Positions 10,312 to 20,036 of a DNA stretch of 45,000 nt are shown here, piece after piece (position 1 is the stretch's first letter; every line of letters starts with the position of its first letter). This DNA is from Prorocentrum cordatum. Its lineage: Eukaryota; Sar; Dinophyceae; Prorocentrales; Prorocentraceae. The notes under the pieces were generated by a model that did no database searches, was not told the origin of the DNA, and worked only from the letters and a program-made list of their open reading frames with translations. The position numbers and the translations under genes were made by a program. The stretch lies in NCBI GenBank assembly GCA_963575745.1, contig CAUYUJ010013825.1, positions 92,501-137,500 on the forward strand, given 5' to 3'.

Positions 10312-11469
10312 AACATGATGGACCCACGAACCCGGAAAGGGATATAGACATGTGCAGCATGGTCACGTTTTCACGATATCCAACTGGGCGACACCTCACG
10401 AAACATCCCACGAGACACCCCGCGAAACATCCCAGGAGACACCTCACGAAACAACCCACGAGACACCTCACGAAACATTCCACGAGACACCCCGTGAAAC
10501 ATTCCACGAGACACCCCACGAACAGGCAACCACTCAACCAGACACCCCACGAAACATTCCACGGGGGTGCGACTGGGTGTGGTCGTGCTGGGGTGTGGTC
10601 GTGCTGGAGTATGGTCGTGTTGGGGTGTGGTCGTGCTGGGGTGTGGTCGTGCTGGGGGGTGGTCGTGCTGGGGGGTGGTCGTGCTAGGGGGGTGGTCGTG
10701 CTGGGGGGTGGTCGTGCTGGGGCGTGGTCGTGCTGGGGCGTGGTCGTGCTGGGGCGTGGTCGTGCTGGGGTGTGGTCGTGCTGTGGTGAGGTCGTGCTGG
10801 GGTGTGGTCGTGCTGGGGTGTGGTCTTGCTGGGGTAGGGTCGTGCTGGGGTGGGTCGTGCTGGGGTGTGGTCGTGCTGGGGTGTGGTCGTGCTGGGGTGG
10901 GGTCGTGCTGGGGTGGGGTCGTGCTGGGGTGTGGTCGTGCTGGGGTGTGGTCGTGCTGGGGTGTGGTCGTGCGTGTCGTGCTGGGGTGGGTCGTGCTGGG
11001 GTGTGGTCGTGCTGGTCGTGTGTGGTCGTGCTGGGGCGTGGTCGTGCTGGGGTGGGGTCGTGCTGGGGCTGTGGTCGTGCTGGGGTGGTCCGCACCCTGT
11101 GATTTATCGATCGGGTCGTGCTGGGGTGTGGTCGTGCTGGGGTGTGGTCGTGCTGGGGTGTGGTCGTGCTGGGGTGTGGTCGCGCTGGGGTGTGGTCGTG
11201 CTGGGGCGTGGTCGTGCTGGGGCGTGGTCGTGCTGGGGTGTGGTCGTGCTGGGATGTGGTCGTGCTGAAGTGGCCCGCACCCTGTGATTTATCGATCGGA
11301 ATTTCAAAAACAAGCGTTTCGCCTGAGACATCCTCAAATGTTGATCCGCCGGCCTCATTCGACCTCGATATTTATGGGGGAAAGAATCCGCCGGCCTCGT
11401 TCAAGTTGGGCACGGGGGGATATGTTTACATAGGATAAGAGAACCCTGGGCCTATGCCCTTTCCGGGAA
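10312..11469. repeat. Repeat block copy 2
   Basis: 1158 bp, matching 7514-8688 from AACATGATGGACCC to the CTTTCCGGGAA end, with base changes and whole-unit indels in the 16-bp array (10575-11272). The same GTGATTTATCGATCGG spacer follows both sub-arrays. It is a direct copy 2.8 kb from the first. Confidence 0.88.
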
Positions 11470-13119
11470 GAAAAAAAATGGAAACCATCGCGCGCTCTGT
11501 GTTATGTCTTGTCGCCTTTTCGTTTTCCATGGGCTCTTGAGGCCCCGAGATGGCCGCGCTGGCCTGAGATGGCCCTCCAGAAGAACCCGACAGGCCCCAA
11601 GACGGCGCCGAGAGCGCTCAAGAGCAGCCGAAGAACGTCCCAAGAGAGCGCCAAGAGGCGACGTGGGCGGCTCCAGAGAGGGGACGCTGCAAGGACCCCC
11701 CCCCGTACTCTTTGACTGACGGCGTTTCCAAGATGGCTCCGAGAGGGCCCCCAAGGCCTCCAAGACGGGCCCACGAGACCCCGAAGAGGATCCCAAGGAG
11801 GCCCGAAACAGCCTCAAGAGGACCCCGTAGGCTCTCCCAAAATGGCCCCAAATTAGCTCCACAATGGCCCACAAATCACCCCAAGGGGCTTCTAACAAGA
11901 GCCGCGTGCGAAAAACAAACAAAATCCTCCATGATTGATTCTGGCCGTCGTCGTGACTTTTTCCCTCCCATCCTTCCTTTTCCTACTCCTCGTCCTCAGC
12001 CCGCCCCTCCTCCGTTTCCTCGTCATCCTCCTCCTTGTCCTCCTTCCCCGCTGCTGTTAATCCTCCGGTTCCTCCTGCGCCGTCCTCACGTTTCTAACGT
12101 AAACAGCGTCGCCCTCTTGGTTGAGCACCATGCTGGCACACGTTTCTGATCAACGCAGTTTGCCTGGGCACCGTCTCTGGAACTGCTTCGTCCTGAGTGT
12201 TATTACCCCCGTGTCCTCCTACCTCCCCCATGCCCTTCCCACCTCCCCATCTGGCACATTCCTACATCCTCGTTTACGAAAGGATGCGGCGCACTGGTGT
12301 TCTGCGCGGATCACCAATGCGGCTGCTACCTCCCCCTGGCCCCCCGTAACCCTCCCCCCCCCCTCAGGTCCCTCATCATCCTTCCGACCTTTGCATGCTC
12401 TAGCATGTTGCTGTTTCCTCCAGCACGCGTCCATCCTTTTGCTGTTCCTCTTCTTTCGTTACTACTGGTCCTTCGCCACCATATTTGTTCCCCCGCTTCC
12501 TCCACCTCCTCTTCCTCCCCCCGGACAGAACCAGTGAAAACGCATTCGGTTCGCTGCGGCGCCGCATGCTGCTACGCATGCTGATCGAGGCAACTCGCCT
12601 GGTGATTGCTTTTGCCTTTGCTGGCGGAAATACGCGAGGCGTCGGAAATGAAGGCAAAAAGGCGGATGAACAGTAGAATCTCGCGGACCACGGCCGAAAC
12701 GCGTCAGAACATATGTGAGGAGACAGGTATGTAAGTTGTTTTGGACCCCTACTAAGCCTGTCTTGGGACCCTAGGGCCTGCTTGCAATCCTTCTCGGGAC
12801 CTGCTGGACTCTCCTCGAGCTCGCTTGCAGCTTTCCCGGCGCCCTGTTGGATCCTGCCGCAGGCCCTGACAAAAGAAGATGACAGCGGGAGGGAAATGAA
12901 GAGAAAAACAATGCAGGCAAGAGGAATAAGATAAATGAATACGAGGAGGAAGAATCAAGGGCACGGAAGACATGCGAAATTCGCTGGCCACGCGGCATTC
13001 GCACGAACGCCCGAGCCACATGATCGATTGACGTGCGCATATCAGAAAAAAGGAAAATAAAAATGAAAAACGAAGACGCAAATCCACGCTGAATTCACTC
13101 TTAGCACCGGCGAAACCAA
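11470..13119. other. Right arm of the insertion, no gene seen
   Basis: 11550-11880 is CCAAGA-type repeat. 11940-12540 is pyrimidine-rich with many CCTCC words. 12148-12180 and 12584-12605 carry the GGCAACTCGCCTGG-like motif. The last ~65 bp form the degenerate right terminal inverted repeat. The open frames crossing it show no conserved domain. Confidence 0.5.
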
Positions 13120-13126
13120 TGACCCT
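13120..13126. repeat. 7-bp target site duplication, right copy (TGACCCT)
   Basis: Exact repeat of 6457-6463, directly after the right terminal repeat of the insertion. Confidence 0.8.
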
Positions 13127-13656
13127 GGCCGGGTGCGCCCTCTGGTGAGGCGGAGCGTTGCCTGCCGCCCCTGCCGCGCGCTCCCTGATCGGACCGAGGG
13201 CGGAAGCATCGCTGCGTCTTTGTCCGATCCCTGACCCGGGAAGCCTCGCCCGCGGAGGCGTCAGCAAGGACAGGACGCCCACGGCTCGGCGGGGAGCCGT
13301 TCCCTCTTCCGCCGTGCTTCCTCCTCCGGCGGCTCTCCAGGGAGGGAGAGCGACGCCTGCCGCTCCTCGCTCTCTCCTGCAAGCGGCTCCTGCTCCTGGT
13401 GCCTCCTCCTTGCCTCCAGTGTGTGGGGGGGCGTTGCACCGACTCCGCGGCGCCGGATGATCCCGGGGCGGCGCCTGCATCGGCGGGCGCCGAGGCATCG
13501 CCCGCGCAGCCGAAAATCTGCCGAAGGCGGGTGCCCAACTGACGCACCGACGCGCCGCCGCCCTCGTCGAGCAGTTCTGTCTTCCGCATCTTCCCCAGCG
13601 GGTCCGCTGGCCGTTCGCTCGACTCTGGACGGCCGCGCTCGCCTGCCTGGGGAGAT
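13120..13656 (-). CDS. N-terminal part of pol, detached by the insertion
   Basis: The frame stays open from the codon after the gag stop (13656) to the insertion edge. It is the gag frame and also the frame of RT-RNase H. An internal ATG lies at 13589. The ~179 residues are rich in Arg, Gly, Ser and Ala with no recognised domain, probably a linker upstream of RT. In the current allele the frame runs a few codons into the insertion and stops at about 13101. Whether it was made by readthrough of the gag UGA or by reinitiation cannot be read from sequence alone. Confidence 0.6.
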
Positions 13657-13661
13657 AGTCA
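13656..13661 (-). promoter_or_regulatory. UGA-CUA leaky stop context between gag and pol
   Basis: The gag stop TGA (complement of 13659-13661) is followed directly by CTA (complement of 13656-13658). UGA-CUA is a known efficient readthrough context in several viral and cellular mRNAs. The same frame continues open for ~179 codons into pol, which supports a regulated gag-pol extension. The alternative is a simple stop followed by reinitiation at 13589. Confidence 0.5.
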
Positions 13662-15188
13662 ACGGGGCGGCGACCACCCGTCAGGCTTCTGGCGGCACTC
13701 GATGGATCTGTGCTTTGGGGACCTGCACCACTCGCAGGCGTGCACCCTGCCGTTGGCGCACACCTCGCTGCACCCATTGGCGTTGTGGTTCCACGCCCAG
13801 CAAAGCGGCTTGCCTCTCTCGTCCCCACGCCACCTGCCGTCCGGATGCTTCGCGTTGCCTTTGCCGCCGCCCGCGGCGCCACGGCCCCCGCCGCGTCCTC
13901 CGCTGCGACCGCGGCCGCTGCCTCCAAACTGGCTGGAGTCCGAGGCTGCGCGGTCCTGGCTCCCCCAGGCGCGCTTCGCACCGCGCTTGCCGCCGCCGTT
14001 GCCGCCTGTGCCGCCGCCTCCACCTCCTCCCGAGCCTCCGCCTGGGCCTCCGCTGGGGCCTCCGCCAGGGCCGGGATGCCCAGTGCCGTCGTCGATGAGC
14101 TGCTGCCTGGTCCTGAGGTGGGTGACCCAGAGCGTCGCCTTGCGCCCCAGCTCCTCATCCCAGAAATCGGAGTCGGCAGCGGCGGCCTTGAAGCAGTAGT
14201 CCCACGGCATCTTCGGGTCGAAGGCGTGCGGCGCCCCCGAAACCTGCGCAGCCGCGTACTCTTCCTCGGCGCGCCTCCTGATGCGCTCCATGCGCTCGGA
14301 TCGCATCCGCTGATCCGCCAGCGCGACCAACCACCAACAGACCTCGCCGTAGGTGTTGTTGAACTTGGAGATCTTGTTCTGGTACAGCTGGAGCCTCGTG
14401 GTCGTGGCGGCCCCGAGCGCACGCATGCCGACCGAGAAAACTCGGAACGCAGGCAGCCACTCCGCGAACGTCGGCGGCCCTGGCACCTCGTAAGGCCTGT
14501 AGTCGCCGGCCGGCGTGATGTGATGCACGACCAGCTTGAGGGTGCGCGCGAACCGCTGGCCGTACGGCCGCCACACCCCGAAGTCGGGGCAGGGGCACGC
14601 GCCCGTCTGGATGCGATGCTCCAAGGCCGCCAGCTGGTCCCCAGTGACGTCCTCGTCTGGCTCGGGGTCCTCGTCGTCGTTGGCCGCCTTGAAGGCCGCC
14701 ATGACCGTTCGCGTCCGTTGGGCCGACCAGGGGGCGATCTCGGAGTCGTCCGCCTGGTCGAAGATGGTCGACATCTTGACCTTCCTGATGGAGCTCGCAT
14801 TGACGACCTCCGGGGGCCCAAGAGGGTTCCCCGGCGCCGCCACTCCGCCGCCGCCCCCAGAAGGGGAGCCCTCGCCTTCTTCGTCGGCAGGTAGTCCGAG
14901 GCGCAGCCGGCAGACGCGACGAAACCCCCGCGCATGCCCCAACTCGACGCCACGGAGAGGACGGGGCGGTGGGGGGTCCCCGCCTTCAGGGGTGGCATCC
15001 TGCACCCGGGCGGCCGCCACGCCGGCGATCCAAGCATGAGGAGGAATGAGGACGACCTCGCGGATCTGCGCAACCTCCCCGAGCTCGGACTGCAAAGCCG
15101 CCCACACAGTGGGCTGGAGACCGACCCAGTTCTGGATGTCCTGGAGGTTGTTCAACCCCCGGAGCTCGCTGGCGGACGGGTCAACCAT
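13659..15188 (-). CDS. Gag-like nucleocapsid protein of the retrotransposon
   Basis: 509 aa from the ATG at 15188, 88 bp inside repeat A1. The likely role is packaging the element RNA. The N-terminal half has no recognised domain; a central part (about 190-340) is well structured in composition. A Gly-rich linker at about 350-385 is followed by an RGG-like basic region (about 400-440). C463, C473, C477 and H483 form a CCCH-like set just before a CCHC zinc knuckle with C485-x2-C488-x4-H493-x4-C498. CCHC knuckles are the usual RNA-binding motif of Gag. It is first in the element and shares its frame with pol beyond a single UGA. The leader 15189-15276 holds nothing else recognisable. Confidence 0.82.
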   Translation of the reverse strand: MVDPSASELRGLNNLQDIQNWVGLQPTVWAALQSELGEVAQIREVVLIPPHAWIAGVAAARVQDATPEGGDPPPPRPLRGVELGHARGFRRVCRLRLGLPADEEGEGSPSGGGGGVAAPGNPLGPPEVVNASSIRKVKMSTIFDQADDSEIAPWSAQRTRTVMAAFKAANDDEDPEPDEDVTGDQLAALEHRIQTGACPCPDFGVWRPYGQRFARTLKLVVHHITPAGDYRPYEVPGPPTFAEWLPAFRVFSVGMRALGAATTTRLQLYQNKISKFNNTYGEVCWWLVALADQRMRSERMERIRRRAEEEYAAAQVSGAPHAFDPKMPWDYCFKAAAADSDFWDEELGRKATLWVTHLRTRQQLIDDGTGHPGPGGGPSGGPGGGSGGGGGGGTGGNGGGKRGAKRAWGSQDRAASDSSQFGGSGRGRSGGRGGGRGAAGGGKGNAKHPDGRWRGDERGKPLCWAWNHNANGCSEVCANGRVHACEWCRSPKHRSIECRQKPDGWSPPR

Positions 15189-15276
15189 GGCCCGGCCCCG
15201 CCTGCGGGCCCAAAGCAGCGCGGCGCCCGCGCTGCAGCCGCGCGCGGGGTGCGCGCACGAGATTGAGAAATCACAC

Positions 15277-15674
15277 GGTCAATAAGAATGAGCACCAGTT
15301 TGGCCACTGAGCCAAAGGCCACGGAACAGCATGAGCACAGTGGCAGCAAAGATGCTATGCAACACAATGCGATGCAACAGCAGAGGGAACCCCCGGCCGG
15401 TGACCTCAGGAGGCCGCAAGGGGGCCCCAGAAGGTCACCGACGCAAGCAGTGGGAACCCCCGGCCGGCGACCTCAGGAGGCCGCAAAGGGGCCCCACCCT
15501 TGGCAGGGCTCCTGGTCGGGGGCCTTCGGTGACCTGGTCCGCTTGAGGGTTAAAACTGAGGCCTCAGTTTTAACCCTCGGAAGTGGCAACATCGTGCACT
15601 ACAATCCTGTACGGCCCAACGCCGCCCGACACATGTAACAGTTATCATTTCTTTTACTTGGCACTAAAAGTCAC
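15277..15674 (-). repeat. A1, terminal split direct repeat
   Basis: This is the 5' end of the element in coding direction, identical to A2 (1519-1916) except at 15339. The outer end reads AAAAGTCAC, then host sequence TACAAGACAACC. It holds the 34-bp palindrome (15545-15578) and an arm CACATGTAACAGTTATC at 15630-15646. It probably carries the element promoter, but no core promoter motif is visible. Confidence 0.92.
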
Positions 15675-15995
15675 TACAAGACAACCACAACACAACCACA
15701 AGACAACCAAATGACAAACACCATCCAACCACGGGACAACCATCGAGACAACGATCGGGACAACCAGAGAACAACCTCGGGACATCCATGACCAGGACGT
15801 CGGTTTTGGTTTCGGCCCGTGTCGTGCGCGACGTGCGTGCATGCGAGGCGAGGCGAAGTTGCGCGAGTTCCTGCCTTAGGAAGGCCCAGTTGATGACATG
15901 TTCCAGGGGGTTGTCCCATTACTGTCCCGCGGTTGTCTTGTGGTTGTCCTTAGCTTATTTTGTGGTTACCCCGCGATTGTCCTGTGGACTCTGTT
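15675..15995. repeat. GACAACC array, right flank, then inverted GGTTGTC units
   Basis: 15675-15790 continues the array interrupted at 1204. From about 15908 to 15992 the units appear in the opposite orientation (GGTTGTCTTGTGG and relatives), so the locus holds inverted arrays about 120 bp apart. Confidence 0.65.
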
Positions 15996-16715
15996 TCGAT
16001 TCGGTCTCACCCCCACCCAGCCTCCGATAGACAGAACATTGACCTAGTTCTCCCCACCCTGCAAGCACAGAGTCAATGGCAACGAGGGCGGGCCTGATCA
16101 ACGTGAAGTAAGGGACAGGTACGCGGAGTAATGGACAGGGGGAGAAGATTGGGAAGTGAGCGAACACAACAATAGAGACGCGTTCGGGCAAGACCGTGTA
16201 GTGGCCATAGGTCTCCGCGTTCTTCCGTCGAGGCTCGTACTTGCGATCCTGCCAGGTTGCCCTCGCACGCGCTCTGCTTCTCTAATGTGGGCACGATGTA
16301 TATCCATATCCACTGCGTCTTAGACTTTCTGGGAAGGGGCGCCAACAGGCCGCGGCGCAGAGGATGTGGATAGAAGTCTGACCTCTAGGGGCGAACATTG
16401 TTTTATCCATATCCACGGCGCCTCTGGTAACCTGGTATCGAAGGGAGGAAGCCCGGAACTCCAAGCCGCAGTGGATATGGATAAACATCTTGCCCGCATG
16501 TAATGGATACTCTCCCCGTGACACGTGCCAATTGGAGAGAAAGGTGACCTCTGGCGTTCTGGCTGGACGAACTGCTCCTAGCGACCGCTGACGCAACCAC
16601 GGCATCATCATACGGAGGAGCGCAGAACGTACATGGGGAGACCAAGAGGTACCGAGACCGCTACTTCTGACGTTCGACCAACTAGGGGTGGCAGCCTAGA
16701 GCGTGCTTGAATGCA
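15996..16715. other. No gene; contains inverted TATCCATATCCAC repeats
   Basis: Ordinary-looking DNA without recognised coding sequence. TTTATCCATATCCAC at 16402-16416 is perfectly inverted at 16471-16485, and a third direct copy of the 13-bp core lies at 16301-16313. A stem with a 54-bp loop is possible. Confidence 0.6.
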
Positions 16716-16716
16716 T

Positions 16717-16748
<32 letters not shown>

Positions 16749-16760
16749 TATATGTATGTA
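16716..16760. repeat. TA microsatellite
   Basis: Thirteen or so TA units followed by imperfect GAGATATATGTATGTATG. Confidence 0.9.
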
Positions 16761-17590
16761 TGAACGACTTCACGCTGCGGGGAAAGCAAAGCACGCCTGG
16801 CTGGCGCAGCAGGTAATTACCCAAGAAGGGCTCAAGGAGAAAACAAGCAATAGAGCCCCGAGGGGCGCAGAGCATGCGCCGGCCAGGCGGAGTGAGGGGA
16901 GGAGAGTCCGAGCCGCAGTGCTGGCGCTACTCCCCGGACCTCCCCCAGGGTGCCCTCGGACCAAATTCTCGAGGCGAATCCAGCCGTGGCGACGAGGGCC
17001 TCCCAGGAGGCCCCCAGCGTGGGAGAACGAGGGAAGGGCAGCGGTGTGGGGACCTCTTCCTCCTCTGCGACCCGACGCAGCGAAGATTGTGCAGCATCGA
17101 AACAATCACGCCCGGAGCCCTGGCCCCCATCTTTCTGCATGGCTTCCCCCCCTTGAGTTTCGAGGAGGCCAGAAGCCTAATCGCTCCAAGGTCCGCGCGG
17201 GACTTCTCGGGCTGGCGCTGCACCCCCGGGCGGCGGGGTGGGAGCGCTGCCCCCAAGAGGCGCGCTTTTTTGCACGCGGCCGCGGAACAGGTGTGGGGAC
17301 GGGGGGGGTCCAGCGTAGAGCTAAGAGATCCGCGCGGGCCTCTGACCAAGCATGTCTACAGCCAAGCCTTTGGTTCAGAAAAGGATCAGTCTTGAGACAT
17401 CTGGGCTCGCTTCCTAGACGTTCCCCAAACGACGCTTGGGCCAGTGCCTGTTGTTTTAAAGCTGGGAAAAAGCGAAGGTGCTCAAAAGACTGGTCCGGCT
17501 TTCCCGCAAATTGGTTGAGAAACGCTGGCCCAACTTTTCGGGGGGAAGTTTCTCAATCAGATGCCCAACTGTAATCCAATCCCGACTGTA
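16761..17590. other. GC-rich DNA, no supportable gene
   Basis: A 272-codon plus-strand frame (16756-17574) crosses this stretch. Overlapping frames of 140-173 codons are also open here on both strands, and none shows a domain. I therefore treat it as GC-driven openness and not as a gene. Confidence 0.5.
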
Positions 17591-17599
17591 ATCCGGCGA

Positions 17600-17720
17600 G
17601 GCCCCAGACACCCCATGCTGATTCATGACGACAAGGCGACTTACCCCGTATCACCCCTTGGACAACCCAGCGGGGATCCTGACAACTCCACTGGACAACC
17701 CCCCTTGGACAAGACTTCCT
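17600..17720. repeat. Diverged direct repeat, partner at 20395-20475
   Basis: Both copies contain GACAAC words around a shared AGCGGGGATC followed by CTGACAACT/GTGACAACC. The copies bracket the CCAAGA higher-order array at 17880-20035. Confidence 0.55.
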
Positions 17721-17879
17721 GGGATTTGTTCCCGCACTACATCCGCCACCTTGCCGCTGGGCTCGGAGTGGGCGTGCCCTCAGGTAATTTGCCCAATGCT
17801 CTGAACTTCAGTCCTCAGTCCTGCGGAGTCAATCTGGCGCCTGGAAACAATTTGCCAAATCTCTGGTGGCTTGGCGCGG

Positions 17880-20035
17880 TTCCCCTGGGCTCCAGCGAAT
17901 GTTCCCTGGAGGCCCCATGAGGGCCCCAAGACGGGACCAGAGGGCTCCAAGAGGCGTCCCAGACGGCCCAAGACGCGCCCCGAGACGCCCGGATCGCTCC
18001 AAGACGCCCAAAATGGCCCCAAGACGGCCCAAGAGGCCGTGAAGACGCCCCAAGAAAGCACCCAGTGGTGCTCCAAGAGAGCCCCGAGGCAAAAATCATT
18101 GATTTGTCATTGGTGTTTCATGGATTTTCGCGTTCCCGCCGTGTCGGCTTTCCGACGCTCCAAGACGGCCCAAGACGGCCCCAAGACCGCCCCAAGACGG
18201 CCTAAAAGGCCCCCGAGAAGGACCCAAGACGGCCCAAGAGGACACCAAGACGGCTCAAGAGCCGCCCAAGCCGCCCAGAGTGGGATCAGGAACGAAAAAA
18301 AATCGTTCCGCCCCAAGAGGTCTCCAGGAGGCCCCAAGAGGCGCCCAGGAGGCTCGAAGAAGCCCCCAAGAGGCCCCAAAAAGCCGAAAAGAGGCACCAA
18401 GAGGCCCCCACACGGCCACCAAGCGGCGTCCACACTGCCTCCGAGGCCCCCGAGAAGCCTCCCACGAGATCCCAATGAAAATCCAATAGGCGCCATACCC
18501 ACAACCCAGGCACGGTGGCGGGATGGGCCGAAAGCCATTCGATCCGCCGCCTCCTGTTGGCTCGCCACAGGGGTGCCTGGCGTGCTAGACCCTTTCGAGT
18601 TTGGTTATTTTAGAAAACTCCCTGGGGCTTCGGCGCGTCCCGCCGGGGTCCCGGAAGATTCCCAGAATGCCCGGGTGATTCCCCCTGTCGCCTCCAAGAC
18701 AGCTAAGATTGCCCAAGATGGCCTCCAAGATGTGTCCAAGGCGGCCGAGATGGCCTTCAAGACGGCCTGAGAGTGTCCAAGATACTTCCAGATACGCCCA
18801 AGAAGTCTCCAAGACGGCCCACGACTGCCCAACAGGTGTCCAAGAGGCCTCCAAGACGGCCCAAGAGGCCTCCGAGAAGTCCTCCAGGAGGGCCCGAAGA
18901 TGCTGAATTCATTGATTTCCTTTTGGTTTTCGCGCGATTTTCGTGAGTGCTCTTTTTCGGCCTTCCGACGACCCAAGACGGCCCAAGAGGCCCCCAAGAT
19001 CGCCCCCAGATCGCCCAAGAGGCCTCCAAGATGGCCTCAGGACTGCCCAAGAGGCCCCCCAAGACGGCCCGAAGAGGGCGCAAAGACTGTCCAAGAGGCC
19101 TCTAAGACGCCCAAGGAAGCCTCCAAGACTGCCCTGGAGCACCCCAAGAAGGCACTATGTCGGCCCAGAGAGGCCCCCAAGACGGCGTCCGACGGCGTCA
19201 GACGGGTCAGGAGCCCACCAAGACGGCCGAAGATGGCTCAAAGATGGCCTAAGAGGCCTCCAAGAGAGGCCTCGGGGAGGCCCGAAGAGGCCAACATCAT
19301 GGATGTTCCTCTGGTTGTTGAAGGATGTTGGCATTTGCTTCTTTCCGGCCTTCTGATGGCCCGAGACGGCCCAAGAGCCCCACAGATCGTCCAAGAAGCC
19401 TCCGAGATAGCCACAGAACGGCCCAAGAGGCCCCCAAGACGGCCCCAAGAAGGCCCAACGACGGCCAAGATGGCATCCAAGACGCCCAAGACAGTTTCCA
19501 ACACGGCCCTGTGATGGCCCAAGACGGCCCAAGAGGCCTCCACGAGAGCCCCCAGGAAATCCCGAAGAGGCCAAACTCATCGATGTCCCTTAGGTTTTTT
19601 GTTCTTCTTATTTTTAAGGATTTTGACATTTGCTTCTTTTCGGCCTCCCGACGGCCTGAGACGGCCCAAGAGCTCCCAAAGATCGCCCCACGATCGCCCA
19701 AGAGGCCACCAGGATGGCCCCAGAGCAGCCCAAGAGGCCTCCAAGACGGGCCCAAGAGCCCAAGACGGCCCAAGAGGCCTCCAAGACGCCCAAAATAGCC
19801 TTTAAGACGGCCCTGGAGCACCCCAAGAGGGCCCCAAGTCGGCCCAGAGTGGCCCCCAAGACGGTCTCCGACGGCGTCAGATGGGCTAGGAACTCACCAA
19901 GATGGCCAAAGAGGCCCCGGGAAATCACCCGAAGGCCCCCAAGAGGCCTCCAAGAGGGTGCCCAAGATGCCTCCAAGAGGCTCCCAGGAAGCTCCCAGGA
20001 GGCTCCAAGAGTGTCCCCAGAGGCTCCCGAGATGT
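17880..20035. repeat. CCAAGANGGCC higher-order repeat array
   Basis: Units of about 300-400 bp. Each has an AT-richer core with an ATTGAT/ATCGATG-type start, a TTTTTGAAGGATTTTGGC-like middle and TTCTTTTCGGCC-like end (about 18085-18160, 18905-18975, 19290-19350, 19575-19650). A run of CCAAGACGGCC decamers follows, often ending in GCCCTGGAGCACCCCAA. The same core occurs at 45-110 and 425-500. No gene is supported; the frames are decamer translations. Confidence 0.75.
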
Positions 20036-20036
20036 C

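Larger units (their letters stand above)
6464..13119. mobile_element. 6656-bp insertion with terminal inverted repeats, non-autonomous
   Basis: The left end reads TTGGCTTCGCC and the right end, reverse-complemented, TTGGTTTCGCC (10 of 11). Weaker inverted similarity continues inward for about 65 bp, including GCGTGGAT about 30 bp from each end. TGACCCT flanks both ends, and the insertion splits pol cleanly. No transposase is recognised; the content is minisatellite blocks, CCAAGA-type repeats and unrecognised DNA. It is therefore probably a non-autonomous DNA transposon. A 7-bp duplication does not by itself name a superfamily. Confidence 0.75.
1205..15674 (-). mobile_element. YR retrotransposon with split direct repeats (PAT/Ngaro-like, DIRS order)
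   Basis: In coding (minus) direction the layout is A1 (15674-15277), gag (15188-13659), pol RT-RNase H (13656 to 3969, interrupted), YR (3568-2162), B1 (2063-1915), A2 (1916-1519), a 165-bp spacer, B2 (1353-1205). A1-ORFs-B1-A2-B2 is the split direct repeat layout known from PAT and Ngaro elements, which integrate through a tyrosine recombinase instead of a DDE integrase. No methyltransferase domain is seen between RT and YR, unlike DIRS1. A1/A2 differ at 1 of 398 bp and B1/B2 are identical over 149 bp, so insertion was recent. There is no long target duplication; only an AC is shared at both ends, as expected for YR integration. The element is broken by the insertion at 6464-13119; without it, it would be about 7.8 kb. 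Confidence 0.9.

Noticed and set aside
12752-15073. 773-codon minus frame overlapping gag
   Set aside because: Shadow of gag in another frame; Arg/Ser/Ala-rich, with no zinc knuckle or domain, and crosses the insertion edge.
16756-17574. 272-aa plus-strand protein
   Set aside because: Both strands have long overlapping frames here, no domain is seen and composition follows GC bias.
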